DNA from: Planctomycetota bacterium
Lineage (GTDB): Bacteria > Planctomycetota > Phycisphaerae > Sedimentisphaerales > Anaerohalosphaeraceae
Direction: 5' to 3'
NCBI GenBank assembly: GCA_019456245.1
Contig: VRUF01000118.1
Coordinates: 1-8,405 of the forward strand
DNA length: 8,405 nt
Under the pieces are notes generated by a model. That model was not told the origin of the DNA. It was given only the letters and a program-made list of their open reading frames with translations, and did no database searches. Position 1 is the first letter of the stretch; each line of letters begins with the position of its first letter. Below are positions 1-7,174 of the stretch, one piece after another. The translations under genes were made by a program, and so were the position numbers.

Positions 1-5
1 TGAGC

Positions 6-42
6 AAAGCGAAGTCCCGATTTCACATTTGGAATTCGCTTT
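6..42. terminator. Inverted repeat, possible terminator, past the dockerin remnant
   Basis: The sequence AAAGCGAA (6-13) is matched exactly by TTCGCTTT (35-42). A further three pairs lie inside (TCC 15-17 with GGA 31-33), leaving a loop of about 13 bases. It sits seven bases past the stop codon of the minus-strand remnant, where a terminator would be expected. On the minus strand no T-run follows the stem; on the plus strand a short TTTT does. It may therefore serve a plus-strand gene ending left of the window, act in both directions, or be chance. Confidence 0.3.
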
Positions 43-48
43 TACCAT

Positions 49-441
49 TTAAATGCCACGCATCCACTCAAGCTCTTCCAACCAGTGCACCGCTATTATC
101 GCCTGATCTGCAAGGTCGACAATACCATCCTGATTCAAATCGCCCACAAGTGCCCACAACCCGCGACTTGCCTCAACCGTCCCGCCATAAGCACCAATAT
201 TGATCCGCCCGCCGTTTTGCATGGGCTCATCTGCTGGACTCATCGTCGGATCGCCCGTATTTACGCATGGACTGGTTATCTCATCTATTACCCACAAATC
301 GAGATCTGGCATGTATCTGCCATACTCCGACAATAAATGCCAAGCGCCCCCACCACCGTTAGCAAACAAAGGTGACTCGCTGATATTGCCTTCGCCTGTC
401 GCTTGCTCTTGTCGCTGGATGCAACTGTAACGATCCCCCAA
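49..441 (-). pseudogene. 5'-truncated C-terminal tail of a secreted beta-helix/dockerin protein
   Basis: About 130 codons are open. Their content matches the last part of large planctomycete right-handed beta-helix proteins. A last helix turn (RYSCIQ, then GEGNISESPLFA) is followed by a segment with ITSPCVNTGDP, then NGGRINIGAYGGTVEAS, then a dockerin-like half repeat DLNQDGIVDLAD with the tail HWLEE. In intact relatives several hundred residues and a signal peptide precede this part; here the recognisable homology stops at RYSCIQ, a few bases from the T-run of the upstream gene's terminator. The only start in frame is a TTG inside that T-run, without a ribosome binding site. The reading frame is otherwise undamaged, so the truncation may be recent. 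It could still be expressed by readthrough, but I see no sign of that. The family assignment rests on remembered motifs. Confidence 0.72.
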
Positions 442-452
442 AAAAATGCAAT

Positions 453-487
453 AAAAAAAAGGGCCGAAAGCAATTCGCCAACGACCC
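453..487 (-). terminator. Intrinsic terminator of the GLUG-repeat gene
   Basis: Read on the minus strand, GGGTCG (487-482) pairs with CGGCCC (466-461) through six pairs, one of them G-U. A GC/GC pairing is possible within the loop. Eight T residues follow at once (460-453). It begins 22 bases past the TAA of the large gene. Hairpin plus T-run is the classic rho-independent layout. Confidence 0.8.
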
Positions 488-509
488 TGTAAGTTGCATG
501 TGTTGAAAG

Positions 510-3500
510 TTATGCCCCGCGGTTTTGCCTGCCGAGGTTGTGCGGGACTTTTACTTCTGTTGACGCTGTGGCTTCGTTGCCTGCCCCATCCGTTGCCTTA
601 TAAATGATCGTATAGACCCTGCCGTCCTTTTCACCGGCATCACGCTCGGCTCGCAGGAATATTACGCCGTCGGTCACTTCGATATCGCCTTCGCTTTCCT
701 GGTTGCAGGTAATGGAGACTAATTCCTTGGTAACTTCTCCGCCACAATTGTCGCTTATGTTGAAGCTTGGAGTAACCTCAACCATCTTATGATTCACCGG
801 CCAAAGGGTATCGCGGTCTACGCTGACAGTAAATCCCGGCCGAGTATCGTCAACGACACTAATAACAACATCATTCGGTTCAGAATCGTTGGTTCCGTTA
901 TTAACGATCAGCGTAAACAAATACGTATCTAATCCAAGCGAAGCTTCAACCTGCACCCCCTCATCAAACAACTCACCATCATAATACCAACGATACGTAA
1001 GCTCATTACCCCCCTCATCAGAGGACCCCGACCCATCAAGAATGACCAAGGCCCCACATTCACCATCAGCAGACAAAACCATATCCAACCCAGCATCAGC
1101 AACAGGAGGCACAGACTCAGGTGCAATCGTTATACCATAGGGACCATCAAGGTCGGAATGAATGACGACCACATCAGTTCCGTCAAGATTGGCTGAATAT
1201 AGCTTACCTGTACTCTTATCAACCCAGTACATCTTTCCGTTAGCAGTATCCAGAGAAAGACTGAGAGGTTCATTCAGTCCGGTTGTTACAATATCCTCGG
1301 CCTCGCTGCCGTCAAGATTAGCACGTTTAATATTATCCTGGATATAGTCAGACCAGTAGATTTTACCATTGGCGACATCGATCTCCAAACCAGCAGGATA
1401 TAGAAGTTCGGAACTGATGATTGTTTCAATTCCAGTTCCGTCCAGGTTGGCCCGGCTGATACTATGGTCAGATGAATCTCCCCAATAAATTTTCTCGTCT
1501 ATTAGATCGAGCGTAAGACCTCGTGGGTCACCCAAATCGGTAATAAGCGTCTCAACATCACTTCCATCGAGATTTGCTCGGGCTATTTTGTTGCCAGAAT
1601 ATTCCGTCCAATACATCTTTCCGCTTTTCGCCTCAAGTGCAACATCAACCGGCCCGTTCGCCGAAACAAGATCATCCATTTGCGAACCATCAAAATTGGC
1701 TCGCCGGATTACGTTATCTCCCCAACTTGCCCAGTACATCTTACCGCCAACAATATCCAATATCAATTCGAGTGGACCATTCAAGCCTACCGAGATCACT
1801 ACTTCCACTTGCGATCCGTCAAAATTCGAACACATGATCCTGTTCGCACCATATTCTGACCAAAACATTTTACCCGTTGGCGCAATATATGCCTCGACTA
1901 AAACAGCCTTCTCAGCAACTACAGTAACACCGCCTTCCGTAAACTCTGCATAAACCGTCACATTGACAGGAGAATCTACAGTGTCAGTCACAAAGACTCC
2001 ACTCTGACTGATACTACAGTGATCCGCAGGATCAACAGACCAGCTAATGGAATTTGTTACGTTGCGAATAGCATCGTTATCATAATATGCAGTAGCAGTG
2101 AACTGTCCGGAACAACCACCAGCCACTTCATTAGGCCCGGAAATCTCAAGACCAACCAATTCTGATATAGATAGGCCAACCAACCGCGGATAATCATCGG
2201 GTAACATATACCATACATTATCAAAATCCCAGCCGGCATTAAGGAAGGTTGATATTGCCTGCATTTGAAGCGTAGTTTTGCCAATTCCGCCGTCACTGGT
2301 TGCCATGCCGGATGTTTCAACATCCCAGAAACTGCTAGCAACACTGCCCTGATAATTCCTGCCCACCAAGCCGCCTACATAATCACCAGAGCCAGAAATC
2401 AAACCTGTTGAATAACTTCCTGTAATACTACCACGATAATTCCAGCCTACCAGACCTCCGAAACCTTCTTCTCCGGCGACCAAACTGGTCGAATAACTAC
2501 TGGTGATACTGTGACGATTAAGCCCGACCAACCCGCCAACAGAATATTTTCCAAATGCTGAACCAGTCGAATAACAGTTTGTGATGCTACTTCTGTTATC
2601 ATTAAAACCCACCAAACCACCGACTCTATTATTACCGGAAACCGAACCGTTAGAATAACTACTTGTGATAAATCCGGCATCATTACAGCCAACCAAGCCA
2701 CCAACTGAAAATACACCAGTAACTGAGATATTCTCTAAGCCAACATTTTCAATTACTGCGTCTTGTTCCAGTCTTCCAATAAGGCCCAGATAACTTCCGC
2801 CGGAAATACTCATATTGCGAATTGCAAAACCGTTGCCGTCAAAGTAACCGTTGAAAGTCGGAATGATTGCAGTTGTCCATTGTATGCCAGTTAGGTCAAT
2901 ATCTGAAGTCAGCTTATAGTATGCACTGATGTCATAATGTTGAACAGCACCGAGTTGGGCAGCATTACTTATCAAATAAGGACTGCTTTCGGTGCCATCA
3001 CCACTTAGAGCGACAGGGATGTATCCATTAAAGAAACTAAACACGGGGTAACCTCCTCCGTCAGGCATCTGCCATGTTTCATTTGTACCATTAGCAGTTT
3101 CACCAACAAAATCCCAACCAGCACTAACAAAAGTATTCTTGTCCTGCATCTGAAGCGTAGTTTTGCCAATTCCGCCAATACTAGTTGTCATGCCGGAAGT
3201 TTCAATATCCCAGAAACTGCCGGTTATACTGCTATGATATTCATAGCCAACCAGACCTCCGGTATTGGTCAAACCAGAAACGGAACCGGTCGAGTAACAG
3301 TTTGTTATTTCGCAACCAACAGTACCTACCAGACCACCGACACGGTCTTCCCCTATGACCGAGCCTGTAGAGTAACTGTTAGTTATAATGCCATGAAACT
3401 CTCCCGTTAGCCCCCCTACTTCACGTAAACCAGAAACCGAACCCGTTGAATAACAGCTCGAAACAATACCTTCAACATCACTGAAGCCCACTAATCCTCC

Positions 3501-5336
3501 AACAGGAGAGCTTGACCCGGAAACCGAACAACTGGAATAGCTATTGATGATACTTCCGTAAGTAGTGCCCCCAGCCAAACCTCCAACAGCACCTGAACCG
3601 AAAACTGAACCATCAGAATGACAGCCAGTTATGATGCCGCGATTACTACCAACCAGACCTCCAACAGAACTCGTACCAGAGACATCAACTGTTGCGTAAC
3701 TGTTTGTGATGCTACCGCTACTATAGGCAACCAGTCCTCCAACAGAATTTCTTTCGCTAGTTACCGTACCTGTCACATAAGCATTCTCAATGCAACCCGA
3801 ATTTCCTCCAGCTAAGCCACCGACAGTCCTATATACGCCAACTACAGATATATCTTCTAAGCCAAGATCTTTAACCACAGCATTTTGCTCCAGTTTTCCA
3901 AACAGGCCTAAATCACCACTTCCGGAAATACTCATATTACTTATGACAAAACCATCACCATCTAAATTGCCGTTGAAGACTGGTATGATTGCTGTTGTCC
4001 ATTGTATGCCAGTCAAGTCAATATCTGCGATTAACTTATAATATGCACTTTTGTCATAATAGAAAACCGCGCCCATATCTTCAGCATTACTTATAAGATA
4101 AGGACTATTCTCGCTGCCGTCACCACTAAGGGCTACGGGAGTATACCCACTAAAGCTGCTAAGCACGGGATATCCACCTCCATCAGGCATCTGCCACCTT
4201 TCATGTGTGCCATTGGATGATTCATTGATGAAATCCCAACCGCCATTGAGGAACGTATCTGCATCTTGCATTTCAGCGATGCTTTTGCCGATCATTCCAT
4301 CAGTATCAGTCATGCCAGATTCTGGGTCGTTGATACCTGAAGTGTCAATACACCAGAAACCAAACGTAAAGCTAGTCGGCCCAACAACACCCACTAAACC
4401 GCCAACATCGCTGCCAGATGACTCAACAGAGCCGGTAGAGTAACAATTCGCAATAGCACTGTCAGAGTCATTCCCGCCAGCCAATCCGCCGACAATACCG
4501 TCAGATGCTTTGACCGAGCCAGTCGAATAACAATTAGTGGTAGTGCTGTAATAACTATTTGAGCCAACAAGACCACCGACAAGACTTGAACCTGACACCG
4601 AGCCTGTTGAATAACAACACGAAATATTTCCGCCACGATTGTTGCCTGCAAGGCCACCAACATATCGATTTGAGGAGGCAACCGGGCCTGACGAATAACA
4701 ATTAGCTATAATCCCAAAAGAGTTGCGGCCCACTAGACCACCAACATATTTACTTGAGCCGGAAACCGAGGCAGTCGAATAACAGCTAATTATAATGCCC
4801 CCGTTGGCGCCGGCAAGCCCACCAACGACAGTATAATAGCCGGCGACCTGGCCTGTAGAATAACTGCTTGTAATATTACCATCATTATCACCAACAACTC
4901 CACCGGAAAAAACCCCTGAGCAGCTAACTGAGACATTTTCAACTCCGAGATTTTTAATAAAGCTATCATCGCTCGTTTTACCAAAAAGACCACAATAATA
5001 AGCTCCATCGACTGTTAGATTTCTGATAACATGGTCATTACCATCAAAAACACCTGAAAATTCTGTGCCATCAAAAGGATAATAAACATTACCCCCAGCA
5101 ATCGGAGCCTTGGTGTATGTTCCCATGCTGGTTAGATCGATGTCATTTTCCAGACGGGTGTGTACTCCTTCGGCCCAGTAGTTTGTGTTGGCGCAAAAAG
5201 CCTGGAAGTCAGTTAAATTATTGATCAGATAAGGATCACCGGCTGTTCCGGAACCAGTGAGAGTGCCGCTTGCAATCGTCAATCCTGCAAAACCAGAAAC
5301 TATTAAAACCGTTAAAACAATAAGCCTTTTACCCAT
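510..5336 (-). CDS. Giant secreted GLUG-repeat / YWTD propeller / PKD protein
   Basis: A 1608-residue exported protein, probably on the cell surface or outside it, with a structural or binding role; no enzyme motif is visible. The signal peptide is residues 1-23 (MGKR then LIVLTVLIVSGFAGLTIA). Three beta-helix blocks follow (about 24-400, 400-774, 774-1060) with 7, 8 and 5 GLUG motifs of the form VGGLVGxNxGxIxNCYSTGSV. Blocks 2 and 3 open with SPYLISNA and DIDLTGIQWTTAIIP, and close with SFWD.ETSGM. Next come an Ig-like stretch (1063-1151), six YWTD repeats (1154-1404), a PKD-like domain (PPVADAG, about 1409-1496), and a terminal domain with LWPVNHKMV (about 1509) ending in VPHNLG. It carries no dockerin or sorting signal. 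The ATG at 5336 is chosen because GAGGAG lies six bases upstream and the signal peptide starts there; a TTG 17 codons earlier lacks both. Ligand and function are unknown. Confidence 0.92.
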   Translation of the reverse strand: MGKRLIVLTVLIVSGFAGLTIASGTLTGSGTAGDPYLINNLTDFQAFCANTNYWAEGVHTRLENDIDLTSMGTYTKAPIAGGNVYYPFDGTEFSGVFDGNDHVIRNLTVDGAYYCGLFGKTSDDSFIKNLGVENVSVSCSGVFSGGVVGDNDGNITSSYSTGQVAGYYTVVGGLAGANGGIIISCYSTASVSGSSKYVGGLVGRNSFGIIANCYSSGPVASSNRYVGGLAGNNRGGNISCCYSTGSVSGSSLVGGLVGSNSYYSTTTNCYSTGSVKASDGIVGGLAGGNDSDSAIANCYSTGSVESSGSDVGGLVGVVGPTSFTFGFWCIDTSGINDPESGMTDTDGMIGKSIAEMQDADTFLNGGWDFINESSNGTHERWQMPDGGGYPVLSSFSGYTPVALSGDGSENSPYLISNAEDMGAVFYYDKSAYYKLIADIDLTGIQWTTAIIPVFNGNLDGDGFVISNMSISGSGDLGLFGKLEQNAVVKDLGLEDISVVGVYRTVGGLAGGNSGCIENAYVTGTVTSERNSVGGLVAYSSGSITNSYATVDVSGTSSVGGLVGSNRGIITGCHSDGSVFGSGAVGGLAGGTTYGSIINSYSSCSVSGSSSPVGGLVGFSDVEGIVSSCYSTGSVSGLREVGGLTGEFHGIITNSYSTGSVIGEDRVGGLVGTVGCEITNCYSTGSVSGLTNTGGLVGYEYHSSITGSFWDIETSGMTTSIGGIGKTTLQMQDKNTFVSAGWDFVGETANGTNETWQMPDGGGYPVFSFFNGYIPVALSGDGTESSPYLISNAAQLGAVQHYDISAYYKLTSDIDLTGIQWTTAIIPTFNGYFDGNGFAIRNMSISGGSYLGLIGRLEQDAVIENVGLENISVTGVFSVGGLVGCNDAGFITSSYSNGSVSGNNRVGGLVGFNDNRSSITNCYSTGSAFGKYSVGGLVGLNRHSITSSYSTSLVAGEEGFGGLVGWNYRGSITGSYSTGLISGSGDYVGGLVGRNYQGSVASSFWDVETSGMATSDGGIGKTTLQMQAISTFLNAGWDFDNVWYMLPDDYPRLVGLSISELVGLEISGPNEVAGGCSGQFTATAYYDNDAIRNVTNSISWSVDPADHCSISQSGVFVTDTVDSPVNVTVYAEFTEGGVTVVAEKAVLVEAYIAPTGKMFWSEYGANRIMCSNFDGSQVEVVISVGLNGPLELILDIVGGKMYWASWGDNVIRRANFDGSQMDDLVSANGPVDVALEAKSGKMYWTEYSGNKIARANLDGSDVETLITDLGDPRGLTLDLIDEKIYWGDSSDHSISRANLDGTGIETIISSELLYPAGLEIDVANGKIYWSDYIQDNIKRANLDGSEAEDIVTTGLNEPLSLSLDTANGKMYWVDKSTGKLYSANLDGTDVVVIHSDLDGPYGITIAPESVPPVADAGLDMVLSADGECGALVILDGSGSSDEGGNELTYRWYYDGELFDEGVQVEASLGLDTYLFTLIVNNGTNDSEPNDVVISVVDDTRPGFTVSVDRDTLWPVNHKMVEVTPSFNISDNCGGEVTKELVSITCNQESEGDIEVTDGVIFLRAERDAGEKDGRVYTIIYKATDGAGNEATASTEVKVPHNLGRQNRGA
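1127..1884 (-). repeat. Six YWTD (LDL-receptor class B-like) repeats in the large protein
   Basis: Each unit is about 42 codons and has the form GK(M/I)YW....N.I.RANLDGS..E.(L/I)(I/V). The six starts read GKMFWSEYG, GKMYWASWG, GKMYWTEYS, EKIYWGDSS, GKIYWSDYI and GKMYWVDKS. Six such units make one closed beta-propeller in the LDL-receptor family, so the count fits a complete domain. Propellers of this class bind protein partners; the partner here is unknown. At the DNA level the copies share the segment encoding ANLDG but are clearly diverged. Confidence 0.85.
2258..2335 (-). repeat. 78-bp direct repeat, copy in beta-helix block 3
   Basis: This stretch encodes the block-closing segment SFWDVETSGM to GGIGKTTLQMQ. 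By eye it differs from the copy at 3143-3220 at 8 of 78 positions. The offset is 885 bp. It is much better conserved than the GLUG units between the copies. Confidence 0.85.
2737..3089 (-). repeat. 353-bp direct repeat, copy opening beta-helix block 3
   Basis: This stretch spans the end of block 2 (WQMPDGGGYPV, PVALSGDG) and the opening of block 3 (SPYLISNA, DIDLTGIQWTTAIIP, NMSISG). It lines up with 3859-4211 at a constant offset of 1122 bp (374 codons) at the start, middle and end anchors I compared, so no net insertion or deletion separates the copies. Confidence 0.8.
3143..3220 (-). repeat. 78-bp direct repeat, copy in beta-helix block 2
   Basis: Partner of 2258-2335. It encodes SFWDIETSGM to GGIGKTTLQMQ at the end of block 2. 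The matching place in block 1 (4255-4350) encodes a related but much more diverged version containing IGKSIAEMQ. Confidence 0.85.
3859..4211 (-). repeat. 353-bp direct repeat, copy opening beta-helix block 2
   Basis: Partner of 2737-3089. It spans the end of block 1 (WQMPDGGGYPV) and the opening of block 2. The opening of block 1 near the signal peptide (GTAGDPYLINN, NDIDLTSMG) is only distantly similar, so the second and third blocks are the younger duplicates. Confidence 0.8.
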
Positions 5337-5342
5337 TTTCTT

Positions 5343-5348
5343 CTCCTC
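5343..5348 (-). promoter_or_regulatory. Ribosome binding site that fixes the start of the large gene
   Basis: GAGGAG on the minus strand lies six bases before the ATG at 5336. This decides for the ATG over the TTG at 5387, whose extra 17 residues (MCPVCRF...) would spoil the signal peptide. Confidence 0.85.
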
Positions 5349-5358
5349 AATCAAAACA

Positions 5359-5387
5359 ATCATAAGAAACCGGCATACCGGACACAA
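5359..5387 (-). promoter_or_regulatory. Possible promoter of the large gene with inverted repeat in the spacer
   Basis: On the minus strand TTGTGT (5387-5382) and TATGAT (5364-5359) are 17 bases apart. The -10 box fits five of six consensus bases, the -35 box only three. The spacer holds CCGG-TATG-CCGG (5381-5370), a four-pair inverted repeat that could be an operator or mere chance. The start of transcription would fall near 5352, leaving a leader of about 15 bases that still includes the ribosome binding site. Confidence 0.3.
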
Positions 5388-5588
5388 GTCTAATGAGGGA
5401 TTTAAAAAAGATAGCTTTCAATACTTAATATAACGAATAAGCACCCCGTTTTGGTATAAATAATCTGTGATTATGTAAAAAACCCTCTCGTAGGGATATT
5501 ATTTAGTAAAAACCGGCTCTCCGACAGGCTAAATGGGGGCAGGGGTAAATTAAATGTCCGGCGGATATTTTTGGTAAGGAGAGAATAA
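5388..5588. other. Intergenic stretch between the large gene and the small ORF
   Basis: AT-rich gap with no long open frame that looks coding. It holds the weak hairpin and T-run at 5477-5495, AT-rich elements such as TATATT (minus strand, near 5430) without a fitting -35 box, and the ribosome binding site of the small plus-strand ORF at 5576-5581. I see no DnaA-box cluster, riboswitch or tRNA. Confidence 0.5.
5477..5495 (-). terminator. Weak candidate terminator of the beta-CASP gene
   Basis: On the minus strand CCCT (5495-5492) pairs with AGGG (5486-5483) around a five-base loop, followed by six T (5482-5477). The stem is short. It lies about 170 bases past the stop of the metallo-hydrolase and is the only hairpin with a T-run I found in that gap. 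Confidence 0.35.
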
Positions 5589-5732
5589 ATGGGATCCGGT
5601 CCAATAGTGTTCGGCACGGATTTTGCTGTATCTTTTTCCACTCCAAGATTAATGCTTACCTTTTTTATTCTAGTGTTATTGTTTGCTGGTATTTTGGTAC
5701 TGTTGTTTTCCATCCTGTTTTTTCTGTTATGA
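5589..5732 (+). CDS. Candidate 47-residue membrane miniprotein, convergent with the beta-CASP gene
   Basis: An ATG is preceded by AAGGAG (5576-5581) with seven bases between, the best ribosome binding site on the plus strand of this window. The 47 codons end at TGA 5730-5732. The first 20 residues (MGSGPIVFGTDFAVSFSTPR) are mildly polar. The remaining 27 (starting LMLTFFILVLLF, ending FSILFFLL) form one strongly hydrophobic segment, as in tail-anchored or small single-span proteins. The last 68 bases overlap the 3' end of the metallo-hydrolase on the other strand. That part is antisense to a polar C-terminus, which favours hydrophobic codons by itself. However, the first hydrophobic residues (codons 21-25) lie outside the overlap. 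No homologue is recognised, and the plus-strand promoter is unclear (TATTAT at 5497-5502 is a possible -10). Function unknown; it may be chance. Confidence 0.38.
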   Translation: MGSGPIVFGTDFAVSFSTPRLMLTFFILVLLFAGILVLLFSILFFLL

Positions 5733-7071
5733 ATTGTGCGAACTGCTCAGATACCTTTTCTTCTCCGTGTACGACGAAGATGTTTTTGGGGCCCTTTGTC
5801 AGTTCTGTGAGCCAACTTAGGAGTTCGTTTTTGTCTGCGTGACCCGAGAATCCGTGTATCGTTGCGATGCGTGCCTTTACGGTGTACTTCTGGCCCAAGA
5901 TACGTACTTCTTTTTCGCCGTTTACCAGTCTGCGTCCCAGAGTTCCGAATGCCTGGTAACCTACGAACAGGATTGTGCTTTCCGGACGAGTGATGTTGTT
6001 TACTAGATGATGCTTAATTCGGCCGCCAGTGCACATTCCTGAACCGGCTATGATCATGACAGTTCCTTTTATCTGGTTGATTGCTTTTGACTCTGCGGTT
6101 TTGCGGGTCATTTTCAGGCCTGAGAATTCGAACGGAGAATGATTGTCGACGAGGAGTTTTACCGTTTCTTTGTCGAAGAGTTCCGGGTGGTCCTTGAATA
6201 CCTCTGTAACTTTGACTGCCATCGGGCTGTCGAGGAATGTCATGATGTGAGGGATTCTCTTTTCCATGGTTAGTTCGTTTAGGTAATAGAGCAGTTCCTG
6301 TGCCCTTTCGACGGAGAAGCTCGGGATTACGAGATTGCCGCCGCATGCATGGGTGGCGTTTATTACTTCGCAGAAATCGTCTTTTACGCCGGTGTAGCTT
6401 TCGTGTACGCGGTCGCCGTATGTCGATTCAATTACAACATAGTCTGCGTGATGGAGTACGGTTGGGTCCTGAAGGATTGGGCGGTCTTCCCGTCCGATAT
6501 CGCCGGAGAATACGATGCTTCGCGATTCGCCGTTGATATCAGCTTTGACCCTGATTATCGAAGCGCCGAGGATGTGGCCGGCGTCGTAGAAAGTTGCTTC
6601 GATACCGTCGGCGATGTTTACCGGTGTTTCGTAATCAACGGGAGCAAGTTGAGGGAAGCATTCGAAAGCGTCTTCCTGGCGATATAGCGGTTTTACTTCG
6701 TGCGGGACGGAGCGGCCCTCTTTTTTGTGGCGTTTCTTTTTGTACTTGGCATCCTCTTCCTGAATGTGTGCGGAGTCGAGCATGATGATCTTGGCGATCT
6801 CGGCTGTGGCGGGGTTGCAGTATATTTTGCCTTTGAAGCCTTCCTTTACGAGTTTCGGGATGAGGCCGCAGTGGTCGAGGTGGGCGTGTGTCAGGAGCAT
6901 TGCATCGATCTCGGCAGGCGGGACGGGGAATGGATCCCAGTTTCTGTGCTTGAATTCCCGCTCCTGGTAAAAGCCGCAGTCGACAAGGATTTTTGTGCCG
7001 TTTACTTCGAGGAGATGTCTTGAGCCGGTGACGTTTCCGGCAGCGCCGAAGAAGCTGATCTTTAATTCCAT
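5665..7071 (-). CDS. MBL-fold / beta-CASP RNA-processing metallo-hydrolase
   Basis: A 468-residue cytoplasmic zinc hydrolase of the YSH1/CPSF73-like (COG1236) group, whose studied members are endo- or exoribonucleases. The MBL domain (about 1-210) carries the zinc ligands H62-A-H64-L-D66-H67 (THAHLDHCG), H166 (DAGHILGA) and D191 (FSGDIGRED). The beta-CASP domain (about 215-375) begins with IESTYGDR and contains SGMCTGGRIKHHL (344-356). The C-terminal RMMBL part holds H411 in HGFSGHAD and ends with FVVHGEEK. All expected motifs are present and the length is usual, so it should be active. The start at 7071 has AAGGG (7082-7078) six bases upstream. There is no signal peptide. It has its own promoter and is divergent from the glycosyltransferase. 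RNA target not predictable; no gene symbol assigned because bacterial members of this group are poorly named. Confidence 0.95.
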   Translation of the reverse strand: MELKISFFGAAGNVTGSRHLLEVNGTKILVDCGFYQEREFKHRNWDPFPVPPAEIDAMLLTHAHLDHCGLIPKLVKEGFKGKIYCNPATAEIAKIIMLDSAHIQEEDAKYKKKRHKKEGRSVPHEVKPLYRQEDAFECFPQLAPVDYETPVNIADGIEATFYDAGHILGASIIRVKADINGESRSIVFSGDIGREDRPILQDPTVLHHADYVVIESTYGDRVHESYTGVKDDFCEVINATHACGGNLVIPSFSVERAQELLYYLNELTMEKRIPHIMTFLDSPMAVKVTEVFKDHPELFDKETVKLLVDNHSPFEFSGLKMTRKTAESKAINQIKGTVMIIAGSGMCTGGRIKHHLVNNITRPESTILFVGYQAFGTLGRRLVNGEKEVRILGQKYTVKARIATIHGFSGHADKNELLSWLTELTKGPKNIFVVHGEEKVSEQFAQFITEKTGWKTTVPKYQQTITLE

Positions 7072-7136
7072 AGAATTCCCTTTTGATCTTTGTTATCAAT
7101 TGCCATTTTGACTACAATACCGCACGGTCATGTTTG

Positions 7137-7165
7137 ATAATAGCATATCAGGGCATAAAAATCAA
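7137..7165 (-). promoter_or_regulatory. Promoter of the beta-CASP gene with extended -10
   Basis: On the minus strand TTGATT (7165-7160), a 17-base spacer and TATTAT (7142-7137), preceded by TGC (7145-7143), give a sigma-70-type promoter with an extended -10 element. Transcription should start near 7130, giving a leader of about 60 bases. Confidence 0.6.
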
Positions 7166-7174
7166 TAATTTGTT

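Noticed and set aside
288..473. Minus-strand frame starting with a signal-peptide-like run LSALFFIAFFWGIV
   Set aside because: The phenylalanines come from the T-run of the terminator at 453-487; the frame starts with TTG inside the hairpin, has no ribosome binding site, and lies out of frame with the dockerin homology.
439..597. Frameshift fusion of the large protein to the dockerin tail, since the dockerin frame stays open back to 597
   Set aside because: The shifted frame would pass through the terminator and encode no recognisable sequence; I saw no slippery heptamer, and the large protein ends in a normal VPHN-type C-terminus.
2165..5262. Regularly spaced short repeats resembling a CRISPR array
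   Set aside because: The period is about 70-80 bases, always a multiple of three in frame, with diverged copies that encode GLUG motifs in an open frame.
5337..5387. TTG at 5387 as start of the large gene
   Set aside because: No ribosome binding site, and the extra 17 residues would precede a perfectly placed signal peptide whose ATG has GAGGAG upstream.
5388..5664. Replication origin at the composition switch
   Set aside because: No DnaA-box cluster, AT-rich unwinding element with iterons, or origin-associated gene is visible; only the skew argues for it.
5471..5713. 80-codon minus-strand frame overlapping the beta-CASP 3' end
   Set aside because: Its ATG directly abuts the only purine-rich sequence (CAGG), leaving no spacing, no domain is seen, and it ends in the T-run of the candidate terminator.
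6349..6687. 112-codon plus-strand frame opposite the beta-CASP gene
   Set aside because: It lies wholly antisense to a gene with all catalytic motifs conserved, and its composition is that expected of a shadow frame.
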